Program-made: the position numbers and the translations under genes | The notes under the pieces: generated by a model | The model's input: the letters and a program-made list of their open reading frames with translations, nothing else | Told to the model about the DNA's origin: nothing | The model's database searches: none | Source of the DNA: CAYWMD01 sp964458575 | Lineage (GTDB): Bacteria; Verrucomicrobiota; Verrucomicrobiia; Limisphaerales; JADLHS01 | Length of the DNA: 64,000 nucleotides | Assembly (NCBI GenBank): GCA_964458575.1 | Contig: CAYWMD010000011.1 | Location: 1 to 64,000, forward strand | Reading direction: 5' to 3' | Part shown: piece by piece, positions 16,827-24,268 of the stretch | Numbering within the stretch: position 1 is the first letter of the stretch | How the letters are laid out: every line of letters starts with the position of its first letter

Positions 16827-18149
16827 TTAAAACGCAAAATTCGCATGCGGATTCTTGTTCACGTTCATGGTGGCCTCAGTTTCCACGGTGCCCTGTGCGT
16901 TCCCAGACGCCACGTTGAAATTGGTCGTCGTGTTGTTGGAAGACTGGTTATGAACCAGCAAATTGTAAGCATCGTCCACCAGAATGCCGGTGGCGTTGCG
17001 AGTACACAGGTTGCGGTCAATGCGGTTGTCGGTGGAAACGACGTGAATGCCGGCGCCGCCGTTGTCGTGGCAGTTGTTTTCCACGACCTGACACCCCTCA
17101 TGCACCAAGATGCCGTCGTTCGCGCTCCAAGCCACCGCACATTCGCGCACCACGGTCTGGTTGGTCGCGACGATGCCCGTGCCGTTTTCGGTCACGGTGC
17201 AATTGGCGATGACGCTGCCGCCCTTGTCCCAAATGCCTATGTCGAGGTTCAACGCCAGCGTGCAACTTTGAATCGTGATCCCACCCACCGTCGAGACGCC
17301 GACGCCGTTTTCGCGGGCCGTGCAATCCTTCACCACCGAATCAAACTGGAGAAATATCCCTTCCACGGCATTGCTGACCGTTGTGCAACCGGTCACCGTG
17401 CTGCCCACGTCCACGGCAATGCCGCCGCCCTGCGTGCCGGCGGACGTGCCGTTGCGGGAGGCCACGCAGTTTTGCACCACCGCGCCGCGCCCGGTGGCGA
17501 TGCCGTCGTTCCCGCCTGTGGCGTTGGCCACCACCGTGCAACCCGTAATCCGGCAGTCGTTGCCCGCCAGGATGCCGCGAAAGGCGTTCGACACCACGAT
17601 GCAATCCTGCACCAAGGCGGCGTTGCCGACGGAAATCCCGGCGTTGTTGGTGTTGTAGGTCGCAAGGCAATTTCGCACCTGACACTGATTGCCCGCGAGC
17701 AGGCCGCTGCCGTTGCTGATGACGCGCAGGCTTTCAAACTGGCTGTTCTCGGCGGTTTGCAGCGAGATGGCGGCCTGTCCCCAATTGCGGATGATGCCGT
17801 TACGGATGGCGACATTGCGCCGCGGGGCCGCCGCGTTGATCGCGTTGAGCGATCCCGGCGCGCCGATCAGCGCAAATCCGTTCAAGTCCAGCGTTACGTC
17901 GTCGGCGTTCAAATTGATGCCGTTCTGTCCCGCCGTGCCCACGAGGTTGGTGGTGAGGTAATAGGCGCCCGCATTGGTAATCGTCGTCGGTCCGGAGACC
18001 GGTGTGCGCGGCTCAATTTGGGCGAGCGACTTCATGGTCGGCGCCGGCGCCCCGGGCGGGGTCAGGCTGCCCTGGCCAAAAACGGCCGGCGAAGCGGAAC
18101 ACAGGGTGGCGAAGGTCGTGGCCCAGAGTAGAAAGCGTGGCAGTTTCAT
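16827..18149 (-). CDS. Secreted right-handed parallel beta-helix protein
   Basis: 440 aa from the ATG at 18149, chosen because MKLPRFLLWATTFATLCSAS gives a clean signal peptide; an in-frame ATG at 18209 would add 20 residues without one. After TTITNAGAYYLTTNL the protein consists of about 15 beta-helix coils of the type NGIxLNADDVTLDLNGF, with N-x-C-x-V rungs (QVRNCLATYN, RITGCTVVAN, VVQNCVASRN). This is a pectate-lyase-like fold (periplasmic-copper-binding NosD/beta-helix repeat type). No lyase or hydrolase catalytic residues can be assigned, so it may be structural or a carbohydrate-binding surface protein. Many Cys occupy equivalent rung positions, forming a predicted Cys ladder. Confidence 0.78.
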   Translation of the reverse strand: MKLPRFLLWATTFATLCSASPAVFGQGSLTPPGAPAPTMKSLAQIEPRTPVSGPTTITNAGAYYLTTNLVGTAGQNGINLNADDVTLDLNGFALIGAPGSLNAINAAAPRRNVAIRNGIIRNWGQAAISLQTAENSQFESLRVISNGSGLLAGNQCQVRNCLATYNTNNAGISVGNAALVQDCIVVSNAFRGILAGNDCRITGCTVVANATGGNDGIATGRGAVVQNCVASRNGTSAGTQGGGIAVDVGSTVTGCTTVSNAVEGIFLQFDSVVKDCTARENGVGVSTVGGITIQSCTLALNLDIGIWDKGGSVIANCTVTENGTGIVATNQTVVRECAVAWSANDGILVHEGCQVVENNCHDNGGAGIHVVSTDNRIDRNLCTRNATGILVDDAYNLLVHNQSSNNTTTNFNVASGNAQGTVETEATMNVNKNPHANFAF

Positions 18150-18260
18150 GGCGATTGAATTCCTGTTTGGATTGGTTGCATGGAACAATTGACGGTTCAA
18201 CTGGGGCAAACTATCAAAAAAACATCGGATCGGGGAATGCCGTCCAAAACGCGGAAGACA

Positions 18261-18298
18261 TAAAAAAACAAACGGCCAGGGGAGTTCCCTGACCGTTG
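18261..18298 (-). terminator. Rho-independent terminator after the single-module Cys-rich gene
   Basis: On the minus strand an 11 bp stem AACGGTCAGGG / CCCTGGCCGTT with a short AACTC-type loop is followed by TGTTTTTTTA. It lies 17 bp after the stop of the gene at 18315-18566 and insulates it from the beta-helix gene. Confidence 0.85.
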
Positions 18299-18314
18299 AT
18301 CTGGTAATCCAAAA

Positions 18315-18566
18315 TTATTTGTCGGTTTCGGCCTTTGGCAGCTTCTTCCCGGCTTTTTTCATGGCCTTGAGGTCTTCCTGGTTGGGATTGCATTTCTCGC
18401 AGGATTTCCCGTTGCGATGGGCAGCCAGGCAGCACTTGTTCTTGCACTCCTTGCCCTCCGCGACGGCTTTCTCGCAGCACGTCTGTTTCTTGCCTTCAGC
18501 CAGCGCGCCGCTCGTCAACAGGGCCACCGCACAAAGGGCAACCAGCAGGGTTTTGATCGCTTTCAT
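18315..18566 (-). CDS. Small secreted protein with one seven-cysteine module
   Basis: 83 aa from the ATG at 18566 (an in-frame ATG at 18590 would place a charged MKSFLEKD before the signal peptide). The signal peptide is about 1-23 with an ALA cleavage site. The mature part has Cys at 30, 31, 41, 45, 46, 56 and 59: CC-x9-C-x3-CC-x9-C-x2-C, surrounded by Lys, Glu and Ala, then a Lys-rich tail. The same module occurs twice in the neighbouring gene at 18811-19131 with identical spacing. The CC and CxxC pairs suggest metal binding or a disulfide-rich fold; no known family was recognised. A strong terminator follows, and a block shared with the neighbour lies 25-70 bp upstream of the start. Confidence 0.8.
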   Translation of the reverse strand: MKAIKTLLVALCAVALLTSGALAEGKKQTCCEKAVAEGKECKNKCCLAAHRNGKSCEKCNPNQEDLKAMKKAGKKLPKAETDK

Positions 18567-18590
18567 GTCTTTCTCTAAAAAACTTTTCAA

Positions 18591-18636
18591 CCGGTTTGGC
18601 CATCGAGCTTCTCCAGAAATTCACGGCCACCCAGCC
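18591..18636 (-). promoter_or_regulatory. Conserved upstream block, copy 1 (shared by the two Cys-module genes)
   Basis: Read on the minus strand it runs from GGCTGGGTGGCCGTGA to ATGGCCAAACCGG, with GGAGAA between. It matches the block at 19168-19214 almost base for base, except for one gap and a variable five-base stretch. Distance to the ATG is about 25 bp. It could be a promoter/operator or an untranslated leader; which of these cannot be decided by eye. Confidence 0.55.
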
Positions 18637-18758
18637 GGCCCGCCGAAGCAACTGGCACAGGTTCACTTTACCGATGACGGTCGGATTGTCCACTGTGTTT
18701 CTTAAGGAACTTTGGGCCGGGCGGAGAAACACCCGCCCGGGCGATCAACAAATTGGAA

Positions 18759-18788
18759 AGCGGCCGGACCTTGTTGGCCCCGGCCGCT
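18759..18788 (-). terminator. Putative terminator hairpin after the two-module Cys-rich gene
   Basis: Perfect 9 bp arms AGCGGCCGG / CCGGCCGCT with a 12-base loop, followed on the minus strand by TTTCCAATTTG. The U-tract is short, so efficiency is uncertain. A second GC hairpin lies further on (about 18717-18741). Confidence 0.5.
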
Positions 18789-18810
18789 CGAAAGTTGCAG
18801 CAACGGACGG

Positions 18811-19131
18811 CTATGCTTTCTTTTTTTCTTCCTTCTTGTCCTCTTTCTTGGAGTTGCAATCCTTGCAAACCTTGTGCTCCTTGGCCGCCGCCACACAGCA
18901 CTTGTGGGTGCAGTCCTTGCCTGCGGCGATGGCTTTATCGCAGCAACTGGCGTCCGCCTGGCATTTCTCGCAGGTCTTGTGGTCGGCGTGGGCCTTGGCA
19001 CAACACGGATGCTTGCAATCCTCCCCTTTGGCCTTGGCTTTCACACAGCAGCTTTCCGCCATGGCGCCGCTCGCGCAGAACAAGAATGCCGCCGCGGCAG
19101 CCATCGCCGTGAATGTCTTGGTGAGTTTCAT
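18811..19131 (-). CDS. Small secreted protein with two tandem seven-cysteine modules
   Basis: 106 aa from the ATG at 19131, which is preceded by AAAGGA at good spacing and opens MKLTKTFTAMAAAAAFLFCA, a signal peptide cleaved near AMA-ES. The mature protein has 14 Cys at 28, 29, 39, 43, 44, 54, 57 and 63, 64, 74, 78, 79, 89, 92. These are two copies of CC-x9-C-x3-CC-x9-C-x2-C separated by five residues, followed by a Lys/Glu tail. His residues flank several Cys (CKHPCC, CTHKCC, DHKTC, EHKVC). This suggests a periplasmic or extracellular metal-binding or metal-storage protein, or a small disulfide scaffold; this is inference. Paralogue of the gene at 18315-18566. Confidence 0.82.
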   Translation of the reverse strand: MKLTKTFTAMAAAAAFLFCASGAMAESCCVKAKAKGEDCKHPCCAKAHADHKTCEKCQADASCCDKAIAAGKDCTHKCCVAAAKEHKVCKDCNSKKEDKKEEKKKA

Positions 19132-19167
19132 GGTGAATCCTTTCTTTGTGATCAATCTGTATTTGGG

Positions 19168-19214
19168 CCGGTTTTTGCATTCCAATTCTCCAAAAAAATC
19201 ACGGCCACCCAGCC
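19168..19214 (-). promoter_or_regulatory. Conserved upstream block, copy 2
   Basis: Minus strand: GGCTGGGTGGCCGTGA, a T7 run, GGAGAA, five variable bases, ATGCAAAAACCGG. It lies 37-83 bp upstream of the two-module gene's ATG. The identity with 18591-18636 (about 38 of 46 positions) is much higher than in flanking DNA. A weaker gapless similarity may extend about 55 bp further upstream, starting at GGACA in both. Confidence 0.55.
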
Positions 19215-19514
19215 GCGAACCTTGGGGAATTGAATCACTGACAGCCTACCCGTCCTGCCGGAAATGTCCATAGAACTTTTTGCCGTCTGAAAACGGCGAC
19301 ACCAGTGCGCCGAAGCAGCCGAAGAGTGTCCAAAGCGCAAACTACATGACCACCGGCCTGCGAGCCGTGCTGCAATCTGTCGCCGCCCGGTACCCGCTCG
19401 CAGCAAATCTTCACGCCACGCGTAACCTTCGCGGCAGCAGACAACTTGAGCATGATCCATGAGCCTTCACGGGTCTCGAGCTAAAATGACGGCGCGGACC
19501 CGTTCCCGCTCCCT
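19215..19514. other. 300 bp intergenic stretch without a recognised gene
   Basis: It lies between the Cys-module promoter block and the 3' end of the GH127 gene. Only short open frames without family features are present. The far end would carry the GH127 terminator region, but no clear hairpin plus T-run is visible. Confidence 0.5.
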
Positions 19515-21593
19515 TCAATTCTTCAGCACGGGAAACTCGGTGATGCGCAATCGCGTCGAGCCGTAGGGAATCAACTCGAGGTCGGTCAACGGCTCGTCGG
19601 AAACCACCGGGCTGACGGGTGGATCGGCGGCGGAGTGGTTCTGGAGCTGCCAGCCGGGCAGCAAGCGTCCCTTGCCCTTGAGCACCACCGGCGCGGCGGC
19701 GGGTTCGTAAGGCACTTTGCCAACGGGACGCGTTTCGACGACGAACGATTTCTCCAGATTTTGTGGGTTCAGTTGCAGGGCGTAATTCCACGGCGTGGTT
19801 GGCTTGATCTCCCAATCGCACACCGGCAGCGTGTCGTGATACGATTTGAGCCTGTTGAACTGCTCGCCAATCTTCAGCGAGAAGTAGAGCGGGCCGCGCA
19901 GGAGAGCCACCGATTTGTTGAAACGCTGCTCGCTGCGCAGCGCCATCGGCAGCGTGAGCTTGACGACATCGCCCGATTTGAACTTGCGATCAATCACCGC
20001 GAACATTCCCGGGGTTGGCGAAGGTGCGGCGCCGTCAATCGTGCAGGTCGCGCCGTGCGCCCAGCGGGGGATTCGAATCCAGAGCGGGAACCGAACGGAC
20101 CTGGCAACTGTCACCTTGAACTGGATTTCTCCGTCGAACGGGTAAGCGGTCTGCTCCTCGATGGAAACCTCGACACCGCCGGCGACTTTGCCTTTCACCA
20201 CGCTCGGCCCGAGCGCCACCGCCGCGAGTCCGCGATCCGGAGTCGCCATCCACAGATGCTTCACGAACTTCGGCCAGCCTTGATGCATGTTGGCGGTGCA
20301 ACAACCGAAGTTCGGTTCGAGCCCGTATAGATTGGAACGGTCGCCGTTGGTGCTCCATTCGCGCTTGGCCTCCGAGACACTCACCTGGTTGGCCTGCTGG
20401 TCGTATTGATGCGCCCAATAATCCGGCGTGCACGTGCCGGGGTTGGCGTTGTAAGCGAGCAGTTCGAGCCGGTCGGCAAACGTCGCGTCGCCTGTCACCG
20501 CCAGCAGATTTTCGAGCGAAAACATGAACTCCACCACTGCGCACAACTCCGTGCCTTGCGTCGGCCGCAACCCGGCAAGGTGCTCGTCGCCGGAGAATCG
20601 GCCCGCGACCTGACCGTGGTTGTAGTCGAGACTTTTGATCGCTTCATAGGACGACTTGAGATCGTAGGCATTGCGCGATTGCTGATACCAAACGCCGGGA
20701 TATTTGATGGCCATCGCCGTGTTGACGACGTGCGTGATCATGCCACCGAAGGGAACGCCTCTGGACCGCCAGGTCTTGCGCATCTCGCCGGGAAAGATTT
20801 CGCCGGCGTTGTACAGTTCTTGGGTGTAGGGGAAGTTGAGGAAGTACGAATACCAATCGAAGCTGTTCAAATAGATCGTTTCGACGGTCTGGAGGACTGC
20901 GGGGTCGCCGGTGCGATTGTAGAGCCAATAACCGGTCAACGCGTTCTCCATTGCGCGTGCGCCGCGCCAGGAATCATCGGGCCAATCGGACGGTTGAGTG
21001 GCGAGATAGCGAAAGTATTCCTGAATCATTTTCAACGCACGCGGGTCGCCAGTCGCCTCGTGATATTGCGTCAGCACCTTCAAGGCAACCGAACGCGGCC
21101 AGCGGTCGCGTTCACTCTTGAGCGAGTTCAACTTTGCCGGTCCTGCCGTGGGACCAAACCAGCCGTCTTCACTGCCACTGGCCAGAATCGGTTCCATCCA
21201 GATCTTCACCTTGTCGAGCAACCGCGGGTCGTCGAGCACGAAAGCCAGCGGCACGAGCCCATCGAGGTAATACGGCCCGCGCTCCCAAGCCTCGCCTTTG
21301 GCCGCACCGCGCCACGCATTCTCCTTCAGGCTGGGCCAGAATTCATCGAGGTGACCGGTAAGCCCGTTGGCTTGAAGGGTCAATTGATCCTTCAACCAGC
21401 CGGTCGGTTTCACCGCGCCCAGCGGCAATGGAATCAACGCCGACGCGACGAGCGGTTCGCGGTTGGCGGGATAAAGCGAGTTCCCCGGCAACATTCGTTT
21501 TGCGTCCGCCGCCAAGCCGGTCGTGGCCACGAACCCACACAAGAACATCACGCTGGCCCTATTTACGGTCTTGCTCATTCGGGAGCTTTCCAT
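19515..21593 (-). CDS. GH127-like (DUF1680) beta-L-arabinofuranosidase-type glycosidase
   Basis: 692 aa from the ATG at 21593; the ATG at 21578 (MSKTVNRAS) is an equally good start because GGAAAG lies 8 bases before it. The signal peptide ends near GLAADAK. The (alpha/alpha)6-barrel family signature is complete: E349-x-C351 (TELCAVVEFMFS) and C431-C432 (NFGCCTANMHQGWPKF). These correspond to the Glu, the Cys nucleophile and the zinc-binding Cys residues described for the bifidobacterial GH127 enzyme. IPRWAHGA marks the C-terminal beta domain. Likely periplasmic or secreted hydrolysis of L-arabinofuranose-type linkages; the family also includes an aceric-acid hydrolase, so substrate is open. 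Transcribed divergently from the sigma-factor gene at 21733. Confidence 0.88.
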   Translation of the reverse strand: MESSRMSKTVNRASVMFLCGFVATTGLAADAKRMLPGNSLYPANREPLVASALIPLPLGAVKPTGWLKDQLTLQANGLTGHLDEFWPSLKENAWRGAAKGEAWERGPYYLDGLVPLAFVLDDPRLLDKVKIWMEPILASGSEDGWFGPTAGPAKLNSLKSERDRWPRSVALKVLTQYHEATGDPRALKMIQEYFRYLATQPSDWPDDSWRGARAMENALTGYWLYNRTGDPAVLQTVETIYLNSFDWYSYFLNFPYTQELYNAGEIFPGEMRKTWRSRGVPFGGMITHVVNTAMAIKYPGVWYQQSRNAYDLKSSYEAIKSLDYNHGQVAGRFSGDEHLAGLRPTQGTELCAVVEFMFSLENLLAVTGDATFADRLELLAYNANPGTCTPDYWAHQYDQQANQVSVSEAKREWSTNGDRSNLYGLEPNFGCCTANMHQGWPKFVKHLWMATPDRGLAAVALGPSVVKGKVAGGVEVSIEEQTAYPFDGEIQFKVTVARSVRFPLWIRIPRWAHGATCTIDGAAPSPTPGMFAVIDRKFKSGDVVKLTLPMALRSEQRFNKSVALLRGPLYFSLKIGEQFNRLKSYHDTLPVCDWEIKPTTPWNYALQLNPQNLEKSFVVETRPVGKVPYEPAAAPVVLKGKGRLLPGWQLQNHSAADPPVSPVVSDEPLTDLELIPYGSTRLRITEFPVLKN

Positions 21594-21732
21594 TGTTTGG
21601 GCGGGTCAATCAATCCCCAAAAGCGTCGTCAAAATTCCGAACCCACGCCTGGGCAGGTCGCCCGCGCAGCCCGGCTAACTTTAATCGGCCGCTGAAAAAT
21701 AATCTGTCCCTTTTCCGCGGCGGCGTAAATGT

Positions 21733-23253
21733 ATGGGTAGGATGCCGACCGATGACATCGCCCTGTTGCAGGATTACGCCCGGCGTAATTCCGAGGAAGC
21801 CTTCGCCACGCTGGTATCGCGGCACGTCAATCTGGTCTATTCCGTGGCGTTGCGGCAGGTCCGCGACGCGCATCTGGCGGAGGAAATCACCCAGGCCGTT
21901 TTCATCATCCTCGCGCGCAAGGCGCGGTCACTGAGTCCCCGGACCATTCTGAGCGGCTGGCTTTGTCGCACGGCGCGCTACGCGAGCGCCAATGCCTTGA
22001 CCATTCAACGTCGGCGACAGCGCCGCGAGCAGGAGGCCTACATGCAATCCGCTTTGAACGAACCTGAATCCGAATCCGACGCCTGGAAACACATCGAGCC
22101 GTTGCTCGACACCGCCCTGGCGCAATTGAGCGAAAAGGATCACGACGCCGTGGTGCTGCGCTTTTTTGAAGGACGTAATTTAAGCGAGGTGGGGACGGCC
22201 CTGGGCGCGAGCGAAGAAGCAGCCAAGAAACGCGTCACTCGCGCGGTGGAAAAGCTGCGGACATTTTTCACCAAACGGGGCATCGCGCTTCCGGCTGCCG
22301 CGCTGACGGGTGCGATTTCCGCCAACGCTGTCCAAGCTGCGCCGGTGGGATTGGCCGTCACGATTTCAACCGCCGCCACGCTGGCCGGAACAACCATCGC
22401 CGCCACTACAACTGCCATCGCAACCAAAGCCATCGCCATGACTACACTGCAAAAAACTCTCGTCACCGCCACCGTCGCCGTCCTTGCCGGGGCGGGAATT
22501 TACGAAGCCCGCCAGGCTTCAAACGCACGAACTCAAGTCGAAACGCTTCGACAACAGCAAGCGCCGTTGAATGAACAAATCCAGCAACTGACCAGCGAGC
22601 GAGACAACGCTACTCGCCAACTCGCCGCCCAACGCGATGAAATCGAAAGGCTAAATCGGGGAAAATCGGAACTGCTAAGACTTCGCGGTGAATTAGCAAG
22701 GTTGCGGAGAGAAAAGGAACGAACGGATACCGCAAACACCGCCAGTGTATTTCCGACAACATTGAAGACTCCCCAGGAACAAATCTCCACCAACGCCTTT
22801 CCGACAGAAGCCCACCCAACGACTGGCAGAGCCCCCGTGAGTTGGGATCAAACGCTGGTCGTCGGAAATGTTAAGATGCCATCAGGAAAAACTGCCGGCG
22901 TATTCGCAATTCCAAAACATGGTGAAGCAGTCACGGACATCCTGATTGAAACTTGTCTGGTCGAGTACCCAGACGGCTTTGCCGGCGCAGTCCCAATGGG
23001 AGCAAAAATGACCGGGGTGCTAACAGCCGAACAACGTGATTCTATTCTGAAAGTGATGAAAGACTCCGGTGGGCGAATTATCAACGCACCGTCAGTTACA
23101 ACCCTGAACGGTCGTCAGGCCCAGATTCAAGCGTCCGCGGATGAACAGCACGACTCGGTGGTAAGTATCACACCAACAATTTCCACCGACGGCCAATCGG
23201 TAGATTTGACGGTTGAAACGTGGTTCACTCGCTCTGCAGCTTCAAACAATTGA
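21733..23253 (+). CDS. ECF sigma factor fused to a membrane-anchored coiled coil and secretin-like domain
   Basis: 506 aa. Residues about 10-80 form sigma region 2 (SEEAFATLVSRHVNLVYSVA, AEEITQAVFIILARKA) and 120-178 region 4 (LSEKDHDAVVLRFFEGRNLS, then GASEEAAKKRVTRAVEKL). An Ala/Thr-rich hydrophobic stretch (about 185-235) leads to a membrane segment (about 240-257, TLVTATVAVLAGAGIYEA), a coiled coil (262-332, Gln/Arg/Glu-rich) and a C-terminal domain (370-500). That domain has IINAPSVTTLNGRQAQI and VVSITPTISTDGQSVDLTV, which resembles the N-terminal/short domains of secretins. The topology would keep the sigma part in the cytoplasm and the C-terminus in the periplasm. Fusions of ECF factors to C-terminal membrane parts are known in this phylum; the secretin-like end is my reading. 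The ATG at 21742 is an alternative start. Confidence 0.82.
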   Translation: MGRMPTDDIALLQDYARRNSEEAFATLVSRHVNLVYSVALRQVRDAHLAEEITQAVFIILARKARSLSPRTILSGWLCRTARYASANALTIQRRRQRREQEAYMQSALNEPESESDAWKHIEPLLDTALAQLSEKDHDAVVLRFFEGRNLSEVGTALGASEEAAKKRVTRAVEKLRTFFTKRGIALPAAALTGAISANAVQAAPVGLAVTISTAATLAGTTIAATTTAIATKAIAMTTLQKTLVTATVAVLAGAGIYEARQASNARTQVETLRQQQAPLNEQIQQLTSERDNATRQLAAQRDEIERLNRGKSELLRLRGELARLRREKERTDTANTASVFPTTLKTPQEQISTNAFPTEAHPTTGRAPVSWDQTLVVGNVKMPSGKTAGVFAIPKHGEAVTDILIETCLVEYPDGFAGAVPMGAKMTGVLTAEQRDSILKVMKDSGGRIINAPSVTTLNGRQAQIQASADEQHDSVVSITPTISTDGQSVDLTVETWFTRSAASNN

Positions 23254-23338
23254 CTTCTGAGCCGTGTTGAGCCAAGCCGCTGAAAGGCAGCGCCGCAGGC
23301 GCGGCCTCTTTGTAGAACCACACCAAAACAAAACTCCA

Positions 23339-23387
23339 AGCTCCGTCGGAGCGGCCTATTCCGGGATGATGTCGCTCCGCCGGAGCT
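23339..23387. repeat. REP-like palindromic element
   Basis: AGCTCCGTCGGAGCG (23339-23353) and CGCTCCGCCGGAGCT (23373-23387) form an inverted repeat with 14 of 15 matches and a 19 base spacer. It sits in a 379 bp gap (23254-23632) without a gene; the rest of the gap contains other GC-rich motifs (for example GTAGAGCCGCGGCTTCCAG near 23435) that look like further repeat fragments. Confidence 0.6.
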
Positions 23388-23632
23388 GGATTTCCTCGCG
23401 GGCGCGTCAACGTAGCGGCGGGCCTCTGGCGTGCCGTAGAGCCGCGGCTTCCAGCCCGGCGAAACAAACGTCCGGTTTCATGCACCGTGCAGACAAATTC
23501 TCAAGCCAGCGAAATTTTCGCTCGTTCATTCCGGGCGGCGGGACGCACGCCCTCTACGGCAGCCAAGATAGCCGCTGCTACCGTCGGTTTGCGGCGCTTG
23601 CGTGGCAGTGAAGTTGAACGTAAGCTGCGGCC

Positions 23633-23848
23633 GTGAGCTTCACAGGCACAGTGAAAGACGGGGTGGTCGTCCTGCCGCCGGGGGTAAAACTGCCCGAGGG
23701 GGCGGAAGTGGAATTGACCGTGCCTGACGCGTTGGCTTCGGCGTCGTTCGCCGAGCGGTACGCGGCTTACGTCGGCGTGGCGGATGATTTGCCCTCGGAC
23801 CTTGCCAAAAACCTGGATCATTACGTTCACGGACATCGCAAGCCATGA
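23633..23848 (+). CDS. Antitoxin partner of a VapC-like toxin
   Basis: 71 aa starting from GTG at 23633. It begins TGTVKDGVVVLPPGVKLPEG followed by AEVELTVPD, a swapped-hairpin AbrB-like or DUF104-like beta pattern (G-V-V-x-L-P-x-G-x-x-L-P-E-G), and ends with an acidic/aromatic tail expected to bind the toxin (YVGVADDLPSDLAKNLDHYV). Its stop overlaps the start of the PIN-domain gene (ATGA), the typical arrangement of antitoxin before toxin. Confidence 0.75.
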   Translation: MSFTGTVKDGVVVLPPGVKLPEGAEVELTVPDALASASFAERYAAYVGVADDLPSDLAKNLDHYVHGHRKP

Positions 23849-24246
23849 AGGCGGTATTCGCGGATGCGTTTTATTTCGTCGGTTTGGTAAATCGGGCTGA
23901 CCAACATCACGCAAAGGTATTGGCCGCGGCTCAAGCGCTTCACGAACCGATCGTCACAACCGAATGGATTTTGGCGGAATTCGCGGACGCATTGGCCGAA
24001 TCCGCCAGCCGGCGACGGGTGGCGCAATTCATCCGCGACTTGGAGCACGACCCAAAGGTAAAAATCATCCGAGCCAGTTCGGAATTGTTTCGGCGTGGGC
24101 TGCAACTTTATGACGCGCGTCCAGATAAGAAATGGTCGCTAACGGATTGCATCTCATTTGTGGTGATGAAGGACGAGGGGCTTTCAGACGCGCTGACGGG
24201 AGACGAAGATTTCGAGCAGGCGGGATTCCGGGCGTTGCTCAAGTGA
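23845..24246 (+). CDS. vapC: PIN-domain toxin (VapC-like)
   Basis: 133 aa. The acidic active-site residues are in the expected order: D7 in MKAVFADAFYFV, E39/E45 in TTEWILAEF, D100 in KKWSLTDCIS and D119 in LTGDEDFEQAGF. PIN-domain toxins are Mg-dependent ribonucleases. The gene overlaps the upstream antitoxin by 4 bp and is followed after 22 bp by a GH29 gene, so the pair is embedded in the glycosidase cluster. Residue numbers are counted from the ATG at 23845. Confidence 0.85.
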   Translation: MKAVFADAFYFVGLVNRADQHHAKVLAAAQALHEPIVTTEWILAEFADALAESASRRRVAQFIRDLEHDPKVKIIRASSELFRRGLQLYDARPDKKWSLTDCISFVVMKDEGLSDALTGDEDFEQAGFRALLK

Positions 24247-24268
24247 CCGACCCTGTTTCCAAAAGCAA

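Noticed and set aside
16815..18131. A 438-codon plus-strand frame
   Set aside because: Antisense to the beta-helix repeat protein; the apparent repeats are only the mirror of those coils.
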